Source: PALSA-612 sp963773055
GTDB taxonomy: Bacteria; Actinomycetota; Thermoleophilia; Gaiellales; Gaiellaceae
Length of the DNA stretch: 64,000 bases
Direction: 5' to 3'
Assembly: GCA_963773055.1 (NCBI GenBank)
Contig: CAVYZL010000003.1
Location: 248,001-312,000, forward strand
Shown here: piece by piece, positions 26,279 to 37,375 of the stretch
Layout of the letters: each line of letters starts with the position of its first letter
How positions within the stretch are numbered: position 1 is the stretch's first letter
Made by a program: the position numbers and the translations under genes
Notes under the pieces: model-generated
Seen by the model: the letters and a program-made list of their open reading frames with translations, nothing else
What the model was told of the DNA's origin: nothing
The model's database searches: none

Positions 26279-26365
26279 ATGAGCTCCAAGTCTGCCGTCG
26301 TCGTCGTTCATGGTTTCTGGGGCGGGCACAAGTTCGAACGGCGCGTGATGACCCGGCTGCTCTGA
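26279..26365 (+). CDS. 28-residue ORF resembling an alpha/beta-hydrolase N-terminus
   Basis: A short frame with a strong G-rich ribosome binding site (GGGGAGGGG, four bases before the ATG). It encodes SAVVVVHGFWGGHKFERRV and then stops, its TGA overlapping the ATG of the dehydrogenase (TGATG). The VVVVHGFWGG motif is the oxyanion-strand start of alpha/beta hydrolases, but nothing of the fold follows. It may be a leader peptide coupling translation, or the stump of a hydrolase gene joined to the dehydrogenase. Confidence 0.4.
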   Translation: MSSKSAVVVVHGFWGGHKFERRVMTRLL

Positions 26366-27627
26366 TGGCGGTGAAGAGCCGGCCCGGTGTTCTTATCCTC
26401 GGCGGAGGCTTCGCCGGCATCGGCGCTGCGCACAAGCTGAAGAAGGCGAAGGCCGATGTCGTGCTCGTCGACCGGCACGACTACCACACCTTCCAGCCGC
26501 TCCTCTATCAGTTCGCAACCGGGCTGCTCGAGACGACCGCCGTCGGGCATTCGCTGCGCGACCTCGTCCACGATCAGGACAACACCACGGTCCATCAAGA
26601 CGGTGTGACCGCGATCGACCTCGAGTCACGCGAGGTGCAATTCGACGCCATGCGTCCGCTGACGTACGACTACCTCGTCCTCGCGCTCGGGGCAGAGGTC
26701 AACTTCTTCGGCGCCGAGGGGGCTGCCGACCACGCGTTTCCGATGTACACGCTGCCGCACGCCCTCCGACTGAAGGAGCACGTGCTCGAGCGATGGGAAG
26801 CCGCAGACAAGGACCCGACGTCGTCGAGGACGGCGCGCTCAACGTCGTCGTCGTGGGCGGAGGGCCGACCGGGGTGGAGACGGCGGGCGCGCTGGCCGAG
26901 CTCTACCGCTCCGCATTCGCGAAGGACTACCGCGACCTGCCGCAGGACCAGGCGAAGTTGACCTCGTCGAGGGCGGGCCAGAGCTCTTCTCGATGTTCAA
27001 GCCGAACCTCCAGCGATACGCAAGGGAGACGCTCGAGAAGCTCACCGTGGAGGTAAAGACCGGCGAGATCGTCAGCTCCGTCACTCCGACCCGGGTCACT
27101 CTCAAGTCCGGCACCGAGCTGAAGGCGCACACACTCGTCTGGGGCGCAGGCCTCCAGGGCAATCACCTCGTACAGTCGCTCGGGCTCGAGCTCGAGCGAG
27201 GCAACCGCATCGGCGTCGGTCCGGAACTCAATCTCGCCGACCACCGGAGGTCTACGTCGTCGGCGACGTCGCCGCGATCGCGACGCCAAGACGGAGGCCG
27301 TGCTCCCTCAGCTCGGCTCGGTCGCGCTCCAGTCCGGCGAGCACGCCGGCGAAATCGATTGCTCAGCGCCTGGCGGGAAAGGAGCCGAAGCCGTTCAAGT
27401 ACCGCGACAAGGGGACGATGGCGACGATCGGCCGCGGCGCAGCGGTCGTCCAGATGCTGGGCGGTCGCACGAAGAAGGGCGTCACCGCGCAGCTTGCCTG
27501 GGGCACCGTGCACCTCGCCCTCCTGCCGACGAACGAGGACCGCGCGAAGGCGGTCGTCGACTGGGCGGGCGCAGCGCTCACGCACCAGCGCGTAGGCCGG
27601 ATCATCACGACGACGAGCGAGGAATAG
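26365..27627 (+). CDS. NAD(P)/FAD-dependent oxidoreductase, NDH-2-like, frameshifted
   Basis: A two-dinucleotide-binding flavoprotein of about 420 residues resembling type II NADH dehydrogenase, which passes electrons from NADH to quinone without proton pumping. ATG 26365 begins the FAD site GVLILGGGFAGIGAAHKL, then FQPLLYQFATGLLE. In another frame comes the NAD site LNVVVVGGGPTGVETAGALA (about 26835), then ELFSMFKPNLQRYARETLEK, TLVWGAGLQGNHLVQSLGLE and the FAD-binding VYVVGDVAAIATP. The C-terminus is MATIGRGAAVVQMLGG. Frame changes fall near 26815, 26950, 27243, 27285 and 27350. All motifs are present, so errors are more likely than decay. Confidence 0.65.
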
Positions 27628-27634
27628 GGGAGAT

Positions 27635-28009
27635 ATGACAGACGCAATGACACGAGTCGTCGATGGGCTCGTCGGCCGCGCCGATCCGCGGCTCGAGAAC
27701 GTGACTGCGACGGTGCGCCTCGACGTGGTCGACGGGCGACGAACGCAGCGCTGGCTGCTCACAGTGGACAACGGCGACATCCAGATCTCGCAGGGGAGCG
27801 CACCGGCAGACCTCGTCATCCGCTGCGAGGCTGCGCTCGCCGACCGGCTGTTCACGGGTAAGGCAAACGCCATGGCGGCGGTCTTGCGTGGCGAGCTGAC
27901 CGTGGAAGGCAGCGCGGACCTGCTCGTGCTCGTTCAACGGCTTCTGCCCAGACCTCGCGCAGCGCGTCGGAAAGGCGTCGCCGCCGGCTACGCAAGGGGG
28001 GCGCGATGA
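27635..28009 (+). CDS. SCP2 sterol-binding domain protein
   Basis: A 124-residue single-domain protein of the SCP2 fold, which binds lipids in a hydrophobic tunnel. TVRLDVVDGRRTQRWLLTVD and DNGDIQISQGSAPADLVIRC form the beta-sheet. KANAMAAVLRGELTVEGSADL is the conserved closing helix and strand. ATG 27635 has AGGGGAG just upstream and follows the dehydrogenase by seven bases. Its stop overlaps the next ATG (ATGA), so the gene is in an operon. It may carry a lipid or quinone-like ligand for the neighbours; that is inference. Confidence 0.8.
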   Translation: MTDAMTRVVDGLVGRADPRLENVTATVRLDVVDGRRTQRWLLTVDNGDIQISQGSAPADLVIRCEAALADRLFTGKANAMAAVLRGELTVEGSADLLVLVQRLLPRPRAARRKGVAAGYARGAR

Positions 28010-30165
28010 ACGAGGGTCAAGATCCTCGACGGCAACACCTTCGTCGTCAGCGACGATCGCGGAGACATCGAGGCCTCGCCCGATCGACCCGACCGGCCTC
28101 TTCTCGTTCGACACTCGCTTCCTCTCGAGGTGGGTGCTGACGGTCGAACGGCGAGCGGCTCAACGCGCTCTCGGTCGACGATCTCCAGTACTTCGAGACC
28201 CGCTTCTTCCTCGTGCCCGGTACGGGCACGGTCTACATCGACGCGAAGCTGTCGGTGATCCGCAGGCGGGCGGTCGGCGGCGGCTTCCACGAGGAGCTGA
28301 CGATCCTCAACCACGACGACAAGCCGGTCGACCTCACGGTGCGCATCGACGCGGGCTGCGACTTCGCGGACCTGTTCGAGGTCAAGGACGCGCTGAAGAA
28401 GAAGGGGAAGTACTCGGCCGAGGTCGACGACGGCCGCCTCGTGCTCGGCTACGAGCGGGAGACGTTCCGGCGCGAGACGATCATCTCGGCGTCGACGCCT
28501 GCCGAGTTCGACAAGGACGGCCTGACGTTCAGGGTCCAGCATCGAGCCGCACGGCCTGGACGACCGACCTGGATGTCGTCACCGCCATGCTCGGCGCGGG
28601 GCTACTCAGGAGCCGAGCGCAGCTGCGGCAGCCAAGCGCCGACCAAGCCGAGCATGGAGCAGAACCTCGAGCGGTGGGTCGACGAACGCGCCGCGGCTCG
28701 AGTGCGACTGGGAGTCGCTGAAAGACGACCTACCGGCGCAGCCTCGTCGACCTCGCCGCGCTCCGCTTCTCGCCGCCCGTCGCCGGAGGCGACAGCCTGC
28801 CGGCCGCCGGCCTGCCCTGGTTCATGACGATGTTCGGGCGGGACAGCATCTTCACGAGCCTGCAGGCGCTGCCGTTCGCGCCCGAGCTCGCGGCGACGAC
28901 GCTGCGGGCGCTCGGAGCCTGGCAGGGGAGCGGGCTGGACGACTTCCGCGACGAGGATCCCGGCCGGATCCTGCACGAGATGCGCTACGGCGAGATGACG
29001 GCCTTCGAGGAGCGGCCGCATTCGCCGTACTACGGCTGCGCCGACGCCACGCCGCTCTACGTCGTCCTGCTGGACGAGTACGAGCGCTGGACCGGCGACC
29101 GAAGCTCGTCCGGGATCTCGAGCACGAGGCGCGGGCGGCGCTCAACTGGATCGACGAGTACGCCGACCTGCTGGGCACCGGGTACATCTGGTACCAGCGC
29201 CGCAACGAGAAGACCGGCCTCGAGAACCAGTGCTGGAAGGACTCCTGGGACTCGATCTCCTACCGAGACGGCCGGCTGCCCGGCTTCCCGCGGGCGACCT
29301 GCGAGCTCCAGGGGTACGCCTACGACGCGAAGATGCGCGGTGCCCGCCTGGCGCGCGCTCGTCTGGAAGGACCCGGAGTTCGCGGACCGGCTGGAGCAGG
29401 AAGCCGCCGACCTCAAGCGGCGCTTCAACCGCGACTTCTGGGTCGAGGACGGCGAGTTCTTCGCCCTCGCGCTCGACACCGAGGGCAAGCAGGTGGACGC
29501 GCTCGCCTCGAACAACGGCCACCTGCTCTGGAGCGGCATCGTCGACAAGTCCAAGGCGAAGGCGGTCGCGCGGCAGCTGATGGGCCCGAAGCTCTTCTCC
29601 GGCTGGGGCGTGCGCACGCTCGCCGAGGGCGAGGCGCGCTACAACCCGATCGGCTACCACGTCGGCACGGTCTGGCCGTTCGACAACTCGTTCATCGCGT
29701 GGGGCCTGCGCCGCTACGGGTTCAAGGAGGAGGCCGCGCAGCTCGCCGCCGGCATCCTCGACGCGGCCGAGTTCTTCGACGGGCGCCTGCCCGAGGCGTT
29801 CGGCGGCTACCCGCGGAGCAGACGAAGTATCCGGTGCAGTACCCGACGGCGTGCAGCCCGCAGGCCTGGTCGACCGGGCACGCCGATGCTCCTGCTGCGG
29901 GCGATGCTGGGCCTCGAGCCCGAGGGCGAGCACCTCGTCATCGACCCGGCGCTGCCGAGGCACATCGGCCGCCTCGAGCTGCTCGACATCCCCGGGCGGT
30001 GGGGCCGGATCGACGCGTTCGGCCGCGGACGAGTCGATGTCGACGACGCAAGCCTCGCTCGCGGGCGAAGCGTCGCCCGAGAAGACGGGAGGTGCGAAGC
30101 AGGAGGCGTGCACGACGCAGAGGCGAAGCGCGGCGAGACGCCACGCTCGACGCCGATCGGACTAG
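28005..30165 (+). CDS. Glycogen debranching enzyme (amylo-alpha-1,6-glucosidase), frameshifted
   Basis: A protein of about 710 residues matching the actinobacterial debranching-type glycosidases. An N-terminal beta domain (GDE_N_bis) has LFSFDTRFLSRWVLTV, FFLVPGTGTVYIDAKLSVIR and DKPVDLTVRIDAGCDFADLF. An (alpha/alpha)6 catalytic domain has MTMFGRDSIFTSLQALPF, NQCWKDSWDSISYRDG and NPIGYHVGTVWPFDNSF. The C-terminal helices end near GAPMLLLRAMLGLEP. It would hydrolyse alpha-1,6 branches or related glucans. The ATG overlaps the SCP2 stop. At least eight frame changes occur (for example near 28015, 28095, 28150, 28545, 28715, 29110, 29815), yet the motifs remain in order. Confidence 0.6.
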
Positions 30166-30185
30166 TGAACGAGAGGGGTGGGCAC

Positions 30186-31624
30186 ATGAGCGCAACAGCA
30201 GCAGCTCCACAATCGACCGTGCCGCGAGAGACGTCGCTCCGCAGCCGGCCGACGTCCTCGTCATCTTCGGGATCACGGGCGACCTCGCGAGGGTGATGAC
30301 GTTCCACTCGCTGTACCGACTCGAGCAGCGCGGGCTCCTCGACTGCCCGATCGTCGGCGTTGCCTTCGACGACTGGACGCTCGAGCAGCTCGTGCAGCGC
30401 GCGCGCGACTCGATCGTCGCAACGGGCGAGCAGCTCGACGAGGAGGTCTTCACGCGGTTCGCGAAGCGGCTGTCGTACTGCCACGGAGACTTCACGGACG
30501 ACGCGACGTACGCGCGAGGTCGCGGACGCCATCGAAGGCGCGAAGACCCCGGTCTTCTACCTCGAGGTCCCGCCGTCGCTCTTCGGCACGGTCGTCGGCG
30601 GCCTGGCGAAGGCCGGCGTGACGGCGAACGCGAGAGTCGTCGTCGAGAAGCCGTTCGGGCACGACCGGCGTCGGCTCGCGCGCTCGCCGAGGAGCTGCAC
30701 CAGTACATCGACGAGTCGCAGCTCCTTCGGATCGACCACTACCTCGGGAAGATGGGCATCGAGGAGATCCTCTACCTCCGCTTCGCGAACACGATGCTCG
30801 AGCCGGTCTGGAACCGGAACTACGTCGAGTCCGTCCAGATCACGATGGCCGAGGACTTCGGCGTCGAGGATCGCGGCCACTTCTACGATCCCGTCGGCGC
30901 ACTGCGCGACGTCGTCGTCAACCACCTCATGCAGGTCGTCGGGATGACGGCGATGGAGCCGCCCGCCGGCGGGGACGCGAAGACGCTCCAGGACGCGAAG
31001 GTCGCGCTCTACCGCGCGATCAGCCCTGCCGACCCTGCGCACTACGTGCGCGGCCAGTACGACGGCTACCTCACGATCGACGGCGTCGCGCCGGACTCGA
31101 CGACCGAGACGTACGCCGCGCTCCGGTTGGACATCGACAACTGGCGCTGGTCGGGCGTCCCGTTCTTCATTCGCGCCGGCAAGCGGCTTCCGGTGACGCA
31201 GACCGAGGTGCGGCTCGTCTTCAAGCACCCACCGAGGCTCGGCTTCGCCGCGTTCGACCGAAGGCCCGACCCGAACCAGCTCGTGATCAAGCTCGATCCG
31301 TCGACAGGCGCACGGATCGTCCTCGACGCCCATCGGGCCGACACCGACGGGCGCGGCGCCGATCCTGTTCGACGTCGAGTTCGCCGAGATGGGCGGCGAG
31401 GGCGCGACCCCGTACGAGGTCCTGCTGCACGCCGCGCTGGTCGGCGAGAGCACCCGGTTCACGCGCCAGGACGGAGTCGAGCAGACGTGGCGGATCATGC
31501 AGCCGCTGCTCGACGCCCCTCCGCCGGTCCACGTCTACGCGCCCGGCTCGTGGGGCCCGACCGAGGCCGCCGACAGCTCGTCGCGGGGCACGGCCGCTGG
31601 CAGGAGCCCTGGATCGAGTCGTGA
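30186..31624 (+). CDS. zwf: Glucose-6-phosphate 1-dehydrogenase, frameshifted
   Basis: The first enzyme of the oxidative pentose phosphate pathway, oxidising glucose 6-phosphate to 6-phosphogluconolactone with NADP+. ATG 30186 has AGAGGGG upstream. The NADP site is LVIFGITGDLARVMTFHSL. FYLEVPPSLFGTVVGGLA and VVVEKPFGHD follow. The substrate site is RIDHYLGKMGIEEILYLRFA, with catalytic His within RIDHYLGK; the usual Glu after GK is Met. The end is HGRWQEPWIES. Length, about 475 residues, is normal. Frame changes near 30235, 30520, 30670, 31345 and 31570 split it. The stop overlaps the GH15 start (GTGA). Confidence 0.7.
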
Positions 31625-33541
31625 GCAGCGCCCGCAAGGCCGCGGAGCCGCAGCGCAGAGCGCCGCCGCGCCCGTCGCCGTTCACCGCCGATCGCCGACT
31701 ACGCCTTCCTCTCCGAACTGCCACACCGGCGCGCTCGTCGCGCCCGACGGCGCGATCGACTGGCTGTGCGTTCCCGCGCTTCGACGCGCCGAGCGTCTTC
31801 GGCAGCCTGCTCGACCGCGAGGCCGGGTTCTTCCGATTCGGGCCGTTCGGGATCAACCACCCGACGGCGCGGCACTACGAACCCGGGACGAACGTCCTCG
31901 TGACGACGTGGAAGACGCCCTCGGGCTGGATCGTCGTGCGCGACGCGCTGACGATGGGCCCGCGGGACCGACGAGGACGACGATCACGCCGCACACGCGG
32001 CCGCCCGCGGACGACGACGCGGACCACCTGCTCGTCCGGACCGTCGAATGCCTGCGAAGGCTCGCGTCGAGGTCGAGCTCGTGTGCGAGCCGGTCTTCGA
32101 CTACGGCAGGGAGCCCGCGGAGTGGACGCTCGGTCGACGGCGGCCGACACGCTGCCGACGCGAGCGGCGGCGAGCAGGTCGATCCGCCTCGTGCTCGGAC
32201 CTCGCGCTCGGGATCGAAGGCAAGCGCGTGCGTGCGCGGCACGTGCTCGAGCACGGGCGAGCGGGCCTACTGTGCGCTGTCGTGGGCCGAGGGCTTGGCC
32301 GCACCGCGAGACGTCGAAGACGCCGAAGCACGCATCGCACGCGACCGATCCGCTTCTGGCGCGCACTGGCTCGGCCGGCGCGCATCCCGGATCATCTCTG
32401 GCGCGACCCGCTCCAGCGCTCGGCACTCGCGATCAAGGGCCTGACCTACATGCCGACCGGCGCGACGGTCGCCGCGCTCACGACCTCCCTGCCCGAGACG
32501 CCGGGCGGCGAGCGCAACTGGGACTACCGCTACACGTGGATGCGCGACACGACCTTCACCCTCCAGGCGCTGCACTACCTCAACCTCGACTGGGAGGCCG
32601 ACGAGTTCATGCAGTTCGTCGCCGACGTCGAGCCGAACGACGACGGCTCCCTGCAGATCATGTACGGGATCGACGGCCGGCGCGACCTGACCGAGTCGAC
32701 GCTCGACCACCTCTCGGGCTATGCCGGAGCCCGCCCGGTCCGGATCGGAAACGGCGCCTTCGACCAGCGTCAGAACGACGTCTTCGGCGCCGTCCTGGAC
32801 TCGATCCTCCTCCACACGCGACGCAGCCAGCGCCTCCCGCGGCGGCTCTGGCCGATCGTCGAGTCGCAGGCCGAGTGCGCGACGCAGGTCTGGCGCGAAC
32901 CCGACCAGGGCATCTGGGAGGCGCGCGGCGAGCCGCAGCACTACGTGTCCTCGAAGCTCATGTGCTGGGTCGCGCTCGACCGCGCTGCCAAGCTCGCCGA
33001 GATCCGCGGCGACGCCGATCTGCAGGCGCACGCTGGCGGCGACGGCGGAGGAGATCAGGGCGGACATCCTCGAGCACGGCGTCAGCGACGCGCGGCGTCC
33101 TCCGCCAGCACTACGCGACCGACTCCCTCGACGCCTCGACGCTGCTCGGCGGCGATCTTCGGCTTCCTGCCCGGACGACGACGAGCGCCTGCGCGCGACG
33201 CGTCCTCGCGATCGCCGACGAGCTCACCGAGCACGGCTTCGTCCTCCGCTACCGGACCGACGAGACCGACGACGGGCTGCTCGGGCAAGGAGGGCACGTT
33301 CCTCATCTGCTCGTTCTGGCTCGTCTCGGCGCTCGCGATCGTCGGCGAGGAGCAGCGCGCGCGCGATCTCATGGAGCGCCTGCTCCGCATCGCCTCGCCG
33401 CTCGGGCTCTACGCCGAGGAGTTCGACGCCGAGACGGGCCGGCACCTCGGCAACTTCCCGCAGGCGTTCTCGCATCTGGCGCTGATCGAGGCGGCCGGCG
33501 CGGATCATCCTCGCCGAGCGAATCGAGGAGATCTCGTAACG
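31621..33541 (+). CDS. Glycoside hydrolase family 15 protein, frameshifted
   Basis: A GH15 enzyme (glucoamylase/trehalase type) of about 635 residues that releases glucose from alpha-glucans or trehalose. The N-terminal domain has YAFLSNCHTGALVAPDGAID, then FDAPSVFGSLLDREAGFFRF. The (alpha/alpha)6 barrel contains LKGLTYMPTGATVAALTTSL-like sequence, NWDYRYTWMRDTTFTLQALH (family signature with the substrate-binding Trp-Met-Arg-Asp) and QHYVSSKLMCWVALDRAAKL. It ends RIILAERIEEIS. This arrangement is typical of actinobacterial trehalases of family 15. Frame changes include about 31690, 31770, 31970, 32130, 32320, 33040, 33160 and 33285. Confidence 0.65.
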
Positions 33542-33566
33542 ACGTCGCCAAGACCTAGGAGGACGC

Positions 33567-35122
33567 ATGGACACCTATGACGTGATCATCATCGGCACCG
33601 GCGCGGGCGGCGGAACGCTCGCGCGCCACCTCGCGCCCTCGGGCAAGCGCATCCTCCTGCTCGAGCGCGGCGACTGGCTGCCGCGCGAGCTCCAGAACTG
33701 GCTCGACCGAGGACGTGTTCGTGGACAACCGCTACGTCTCGCCGGACACGTGGTACGACGCGAGCGGCAAGCCCTTCCAGCCGGGTGTCCACTACTTCGT
33801 CGGCGGGGCGACGAAGCTCTACGGCGCGGCGCTGTACCGGCTCCGCAAGGAGGACTTCGGCGAGCTCCAGCACCACGACGGCATCTCGCCCGCCTGGCCG
33901 ATCTCCTACGACGAGCTCGAGCCGTACTACACGCTCGCCGAGCAGCACTACCACGTGCACGGCGCGCGCGGCGAGGACCCGACCGAGCCGCCGGCCAGCG
34001 CGCCGTACCCGCATCCCGGCCGTCTCGCACGAGCCGCGGATCCAGCAGCTCGCCGACGACCTCGCGGCCGCGGGCTACCACCCGTTCCACGCGCCGTGCG
34101 GGATCATGCTCGACGAGTCGAACCCGCCGTTCTCGACCTGCGTCCGCTGTGCGACCTGCGACGGCTTCCCGTGCCTCGTGCATGCGAAGTCCGACGCCGA
34201 GGTGCTCGGCGTGCGGCCCGGCGCTCGAGCATCCGAACGTCACGCTGCTGACGAACGCGAAGGTCGTCAAGCTCGAGACGAACGACGGACGGTACGGCCG
34301 TCACCGAGGTCGTCGTCGAGCGCGAAGGCGGCGAGGAGCGGTTCGCCGGCGACGTCGTCGTCGTCGCGTGCGGCGCGGCCAACACGGCCAAGCTGCTCCT
34401 GGAGTCGGCGAGCGACAGGCACCCGAACGGCCTCGCCAACGGCTCCGACCAGGTCGGCCGCAACTACATGTTCCACGACTCGACGGCCGTCCTCGCGCTC
34501 TCGCGCGAGGAGAACCCGACCGCCTACCAGAAGACGCTCGGGCTCAACGACTTCTACTTCGGCGAGCGACGACTTCGAGTACCCGCTGGGGAACGTCCAG
34601 ATGGTCGGCAAGTCGACGGCGCCGATGTTCCGCGGCGAGCGGCCGCGGCGAGACGAAGCTCGCGCCCGAGTGGACGCTCGAGCGGATGGCGCGGCACGCG
34701 ATCGACTTCTGGCTCTCGACCGAGGATCTGCCGCGGCCCGACAACCGGGTCACCGTCGACGGCGACGGAAAGATCACGCTCACTACACGGAGACGAACGC
34801 CGAGGCCAAGAAGCAGCTCTACGCGAAGGTCAAGTCGATGCTCGGCGAGCTCGACATGAACCCGGACCACCTCATCCACCGCTTCGCGTACATGAAGAAC
34901 GACATCCCGATCGCCGGCTGCGCGCACCAGGCGGGCACCTGCCGGTTCGGAGACCGACCCGGCACGTCGGTGCTCGACGTGAACTGCAAGGCCCACGAGC
35001 TCGACAACCTCTACGTCGTCGACACGAGCGTCTTCCCGAGCATCGGCGCGGTCAACCCGGCGCTCACGGCGATGGCGAACTCGCTCCGCGTCGGCGACCA
35101 CCTGCTCGAGCGGCTGAAGTAG
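33567..35122 (+). CDS. GMC family oxidoreductase, frameshifted
   Basis: An FAD-dependent glucose-methanol-choline oxidoreductase of about 515 residues, oxidising an alcohol or sugar. The FAD-binding N-terminus is DVIIIGTGAGGGTLARHLAP. FVGGATKLYGAALYRLRKED is the flavin-attachment loop region. CVRCATCDGFPCLVHAKSDA is a Cys-rich insertion seen in the sugar-oxidising subgroup. The C-terminal catalytic region is CAHQAGTCRFGDRPGTSV and SIGAVNPALTAMANSLRVGD with the conserved His and Asn. Frame changes near 33705, 34015, 34225, 34295, 34565, 34645 and 34785 interrupt it. AGGAGG precedes the ATG. Its neighbours suggest glucose or gluconate as substrate. Confidence 0.7.
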
Positions 35123-35145
35123 CGTCCGGGCGAGCGGGGGGCTCG

Positions 35146-36357
35146 ATGGCGACGCAGACGGAGAGGACGGTCGTCTACGCCGCGGGCGTGGTGCAGGGCA
35201 TCGCGCTCGTCACGTTCCCGGCCGCGAGCACGATCCTCACCGATCCCTCCGAGTACGACCTCTCGAGCACGCAGTACGGCGCGCTCTTCCTGCCCCAGGT
35301 CATCACCGCGATCACGGCCGCCCTGCTCGGCGCGGGCCTGAGCGGTCGCTTCGGCACCAAGCGCGTCTACCTCGTCGGGTCTCGCCGCGAGCCTCGTCTC
35401 GATGGTGCTCCTCCTCGTGAGCTCCTTCCTGACGGACGACGCAGACGCTCGCATACGGACTCTTGCTCCTGGCCACCGCGAGCCTCGGAGCGGGGTTCGG
35501 CTTCGCCGTGCCGGCCCTCAACACGTTGACCGCTGCGTTCAACCCGGCTGCCGTCGACCGCTCGATCCTCGTGCTCAACGCCCTGCTCGGGCTGGGAACC
35601 GTGCTCGCGCCCGGTCTTCGTGGCGATCTTCGACGGCCTCGGCTTCTGGTGGGGGCTGCCGCTGGTCGTCGGCGGTCCTCCTCGTCGCTCCTGATCGTCG
35701 TGAGCCTGCGTCTTCCGCTCGCGCGTCGCAGCTACGCCGCGCGCGCCGCGCGCGTCCGCGCGGTCGGGATCCCGCGGCGGTTCTGGGTGTACGCGGGCTT
35801 CGCCGTCCTCTACGGCATCTGCGAGACCGTCAACGGCAACTGGTCGCAACTCGACATGACGAGCGAGCTCGGTGCGTCCACCACGCAGGCCGCTCTTGCG
35901 CTCACGGCGTTCTGGGCGATGGTGACGGTCGGGCGGGTCTTCTTCGCCGCTGTCCAGCGCGTCTTCCCGCCGAGGCTGACGTACCACGTGCTGCCGTTCG
36001 TGCTCGCCGGGGCATTCGTGCTCATCTGCGTTGCTTCCCGAGGACGAGCCCGCGCTCGGCGATCCTCGCGTTCGGCCTGGCAGGGCTCGGGTGCTCGGCG
36101 CTCCTGCCGCTGACGATCAGCTTCGGCCAGGAGGAGCTCAGCGCCTTCTCGGCGGCGGTCGCCGGTGGGGTGATCGCCTTCTACCAGCTCGGATACGGGA
36201 TCGCGGCTTTCGGGGTCGGCCCGCTGCTCGACCACGGCGTCGAGCTCCCCACCGTCTATGCCCTCGCCGCGGTCGTGCCGCCGCCATGGGGATCTGGTCC
36301 TTCGTCGTCGCCGGACGGCGGCCGAGCCCGCAGACCCTCCACCCACGGCCGGAGTAG
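35146..36357 (+). CDS. MFS transporter, frameshifted
   Basis: A 12-helix major facilitator permease of about 400 residues. ATG 35146 begins ERTVVYAAGVVQGIALVTFP; the first loop has GLSGRFGTKRVYLVG, a motif A variant. LLLATASLGAGFGFAVPALN, YAGFAVLYGICETVNGNWSQ, ALTAFWAMVTVGRVFFAAVQ and GGVIAFYQLGYGIAAFGVGP follow in different frames, and it ends with a basic tail at 36357. It resembles sugar- or fucose-type permeases (FucP/GlcP-like), consistent with its place between the GMC oxidoreductase and aldose epimerase. Frame changes occur near 35380, 35445, 35625, 35685, 36045 and 36280. Confidence 0.6.
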
Positions 36358-36359
36358 CC

Positions 36360-37310
36360 ATGGGCCAGCCCTTCCGGCGAGCAGTTCGAGATCGCGCTCG
36401 GCGACCAGCGGGCGATCGTCGTCGAGGTCGGCGGCGGCCTGCGCACGTACTCGGTCGGACGGCCGGGACGTGCTCGACGGCTATGCGGTCGACGAGCCGG
36501 CGACGTCCGGGCGGGGGCAGGTGCTGATCCCGTGGCCGAACCGGCTCGAAGACGGCACGCTACGAGTTCGACGGGCACTCCGTCACCAGCTCCCGCTGAC
36601 GGAGCCCGAGCACTGAAACGCGATCCACGGCCTCGTCCGCTAGGGCACCTGGCAGGCGGCGGAAGCGACGGGAGCCGCACCGGGTCGTCATCGAGCACGT
36701 CCTCGACGGCCGCAACCTGGCTACCCGTTCGCGCTCGAGCTCGCAGATCGAGTACGCACTCTCGGAGAGCGGCCTGAGCCGTGCGGACGACGGCGACGAA
36801 CGTCGGCGTCGACGCGATGTCCCTACGGCAGCGGCGCGCATCCCTACCTCACGGTCGGAACGCCGAGCGGTCGACGACGGCTAGTCCTGTCGCGTGCCCG
36901 GCGCGGACAGTGCTGCGCTCGGACGAGCGCGGCATCCCGATGGGAGGCGGTCGCGGTAGAAGGAACGGAGCACGACTTCCGCGACGCCGCGAGCCGATCG
37001 GCCGAAGACGAGGCTCGACCACTGCTTCACCGATCTCGAGCGCGACGCGGACGGGCGCGCCACGTGTTCGACTCCAGCACCGCGAGCAAGCTGTGCTCTG
37101 GGCCTCAATGTCTGGGTCGGATGCGGTCGTATCGGTATCTGCCGAGCTCCTTCAGCCGATGAGCTGCCCACCGAACGCTTCCGTGCGACGAGGCTGTCGT
37201 CGCTCGAAGCCTCGCAGTCGACAGCCCATGACCTGTACCGCCGACACGCCTTCCGCAGCGGACGACAGGCCCAGACCTCAGTCGCAGTGGCCTGGAACCA
37301 TGGCGAGAAC
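36360..37310 (+). CDS. Aldose 1-epimerase, heavily frameshifted
   Basis: Fragments of a galactose-mutarotase-like protein. FEIALGDQRAIVVEVGGGLR and VLDGYAVDEPATSGRGQVLI are followed by IPWPNRLEDG, the characteristic PWPNR motif, then NAIHGLVR, FALELQIEYALSESGL, GAHPYLTVG and a terminal MTC-TADAFRSG segment equivalent to the EPMTxPPxAFxSG end of the family. Frames change about every 30-60 bases, the densest damage in the window. The stop cannot be fixed; about 37310 is the end of readable homology. The role would be interconversion of alpha- and beta-glucose for the nearby enzymes. The 65 bases before cydA show nothing. Confidence 0.5.
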
Positions 37311-37375
37311 GTGACGAGCGCTGGGGCGACATGACCTCACAGTGATCGGCACAGCGGCGAGGCAACGGTAGTCGC

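Noticed and set aside
26275..26364. GTG at 26275 as start of the NDH-2-like gene
   Set aside because: It adds about 30 Arg-rich residues without family similarity before the FAD motif; ATG 26365 fits homologues and the TGATG overlap.
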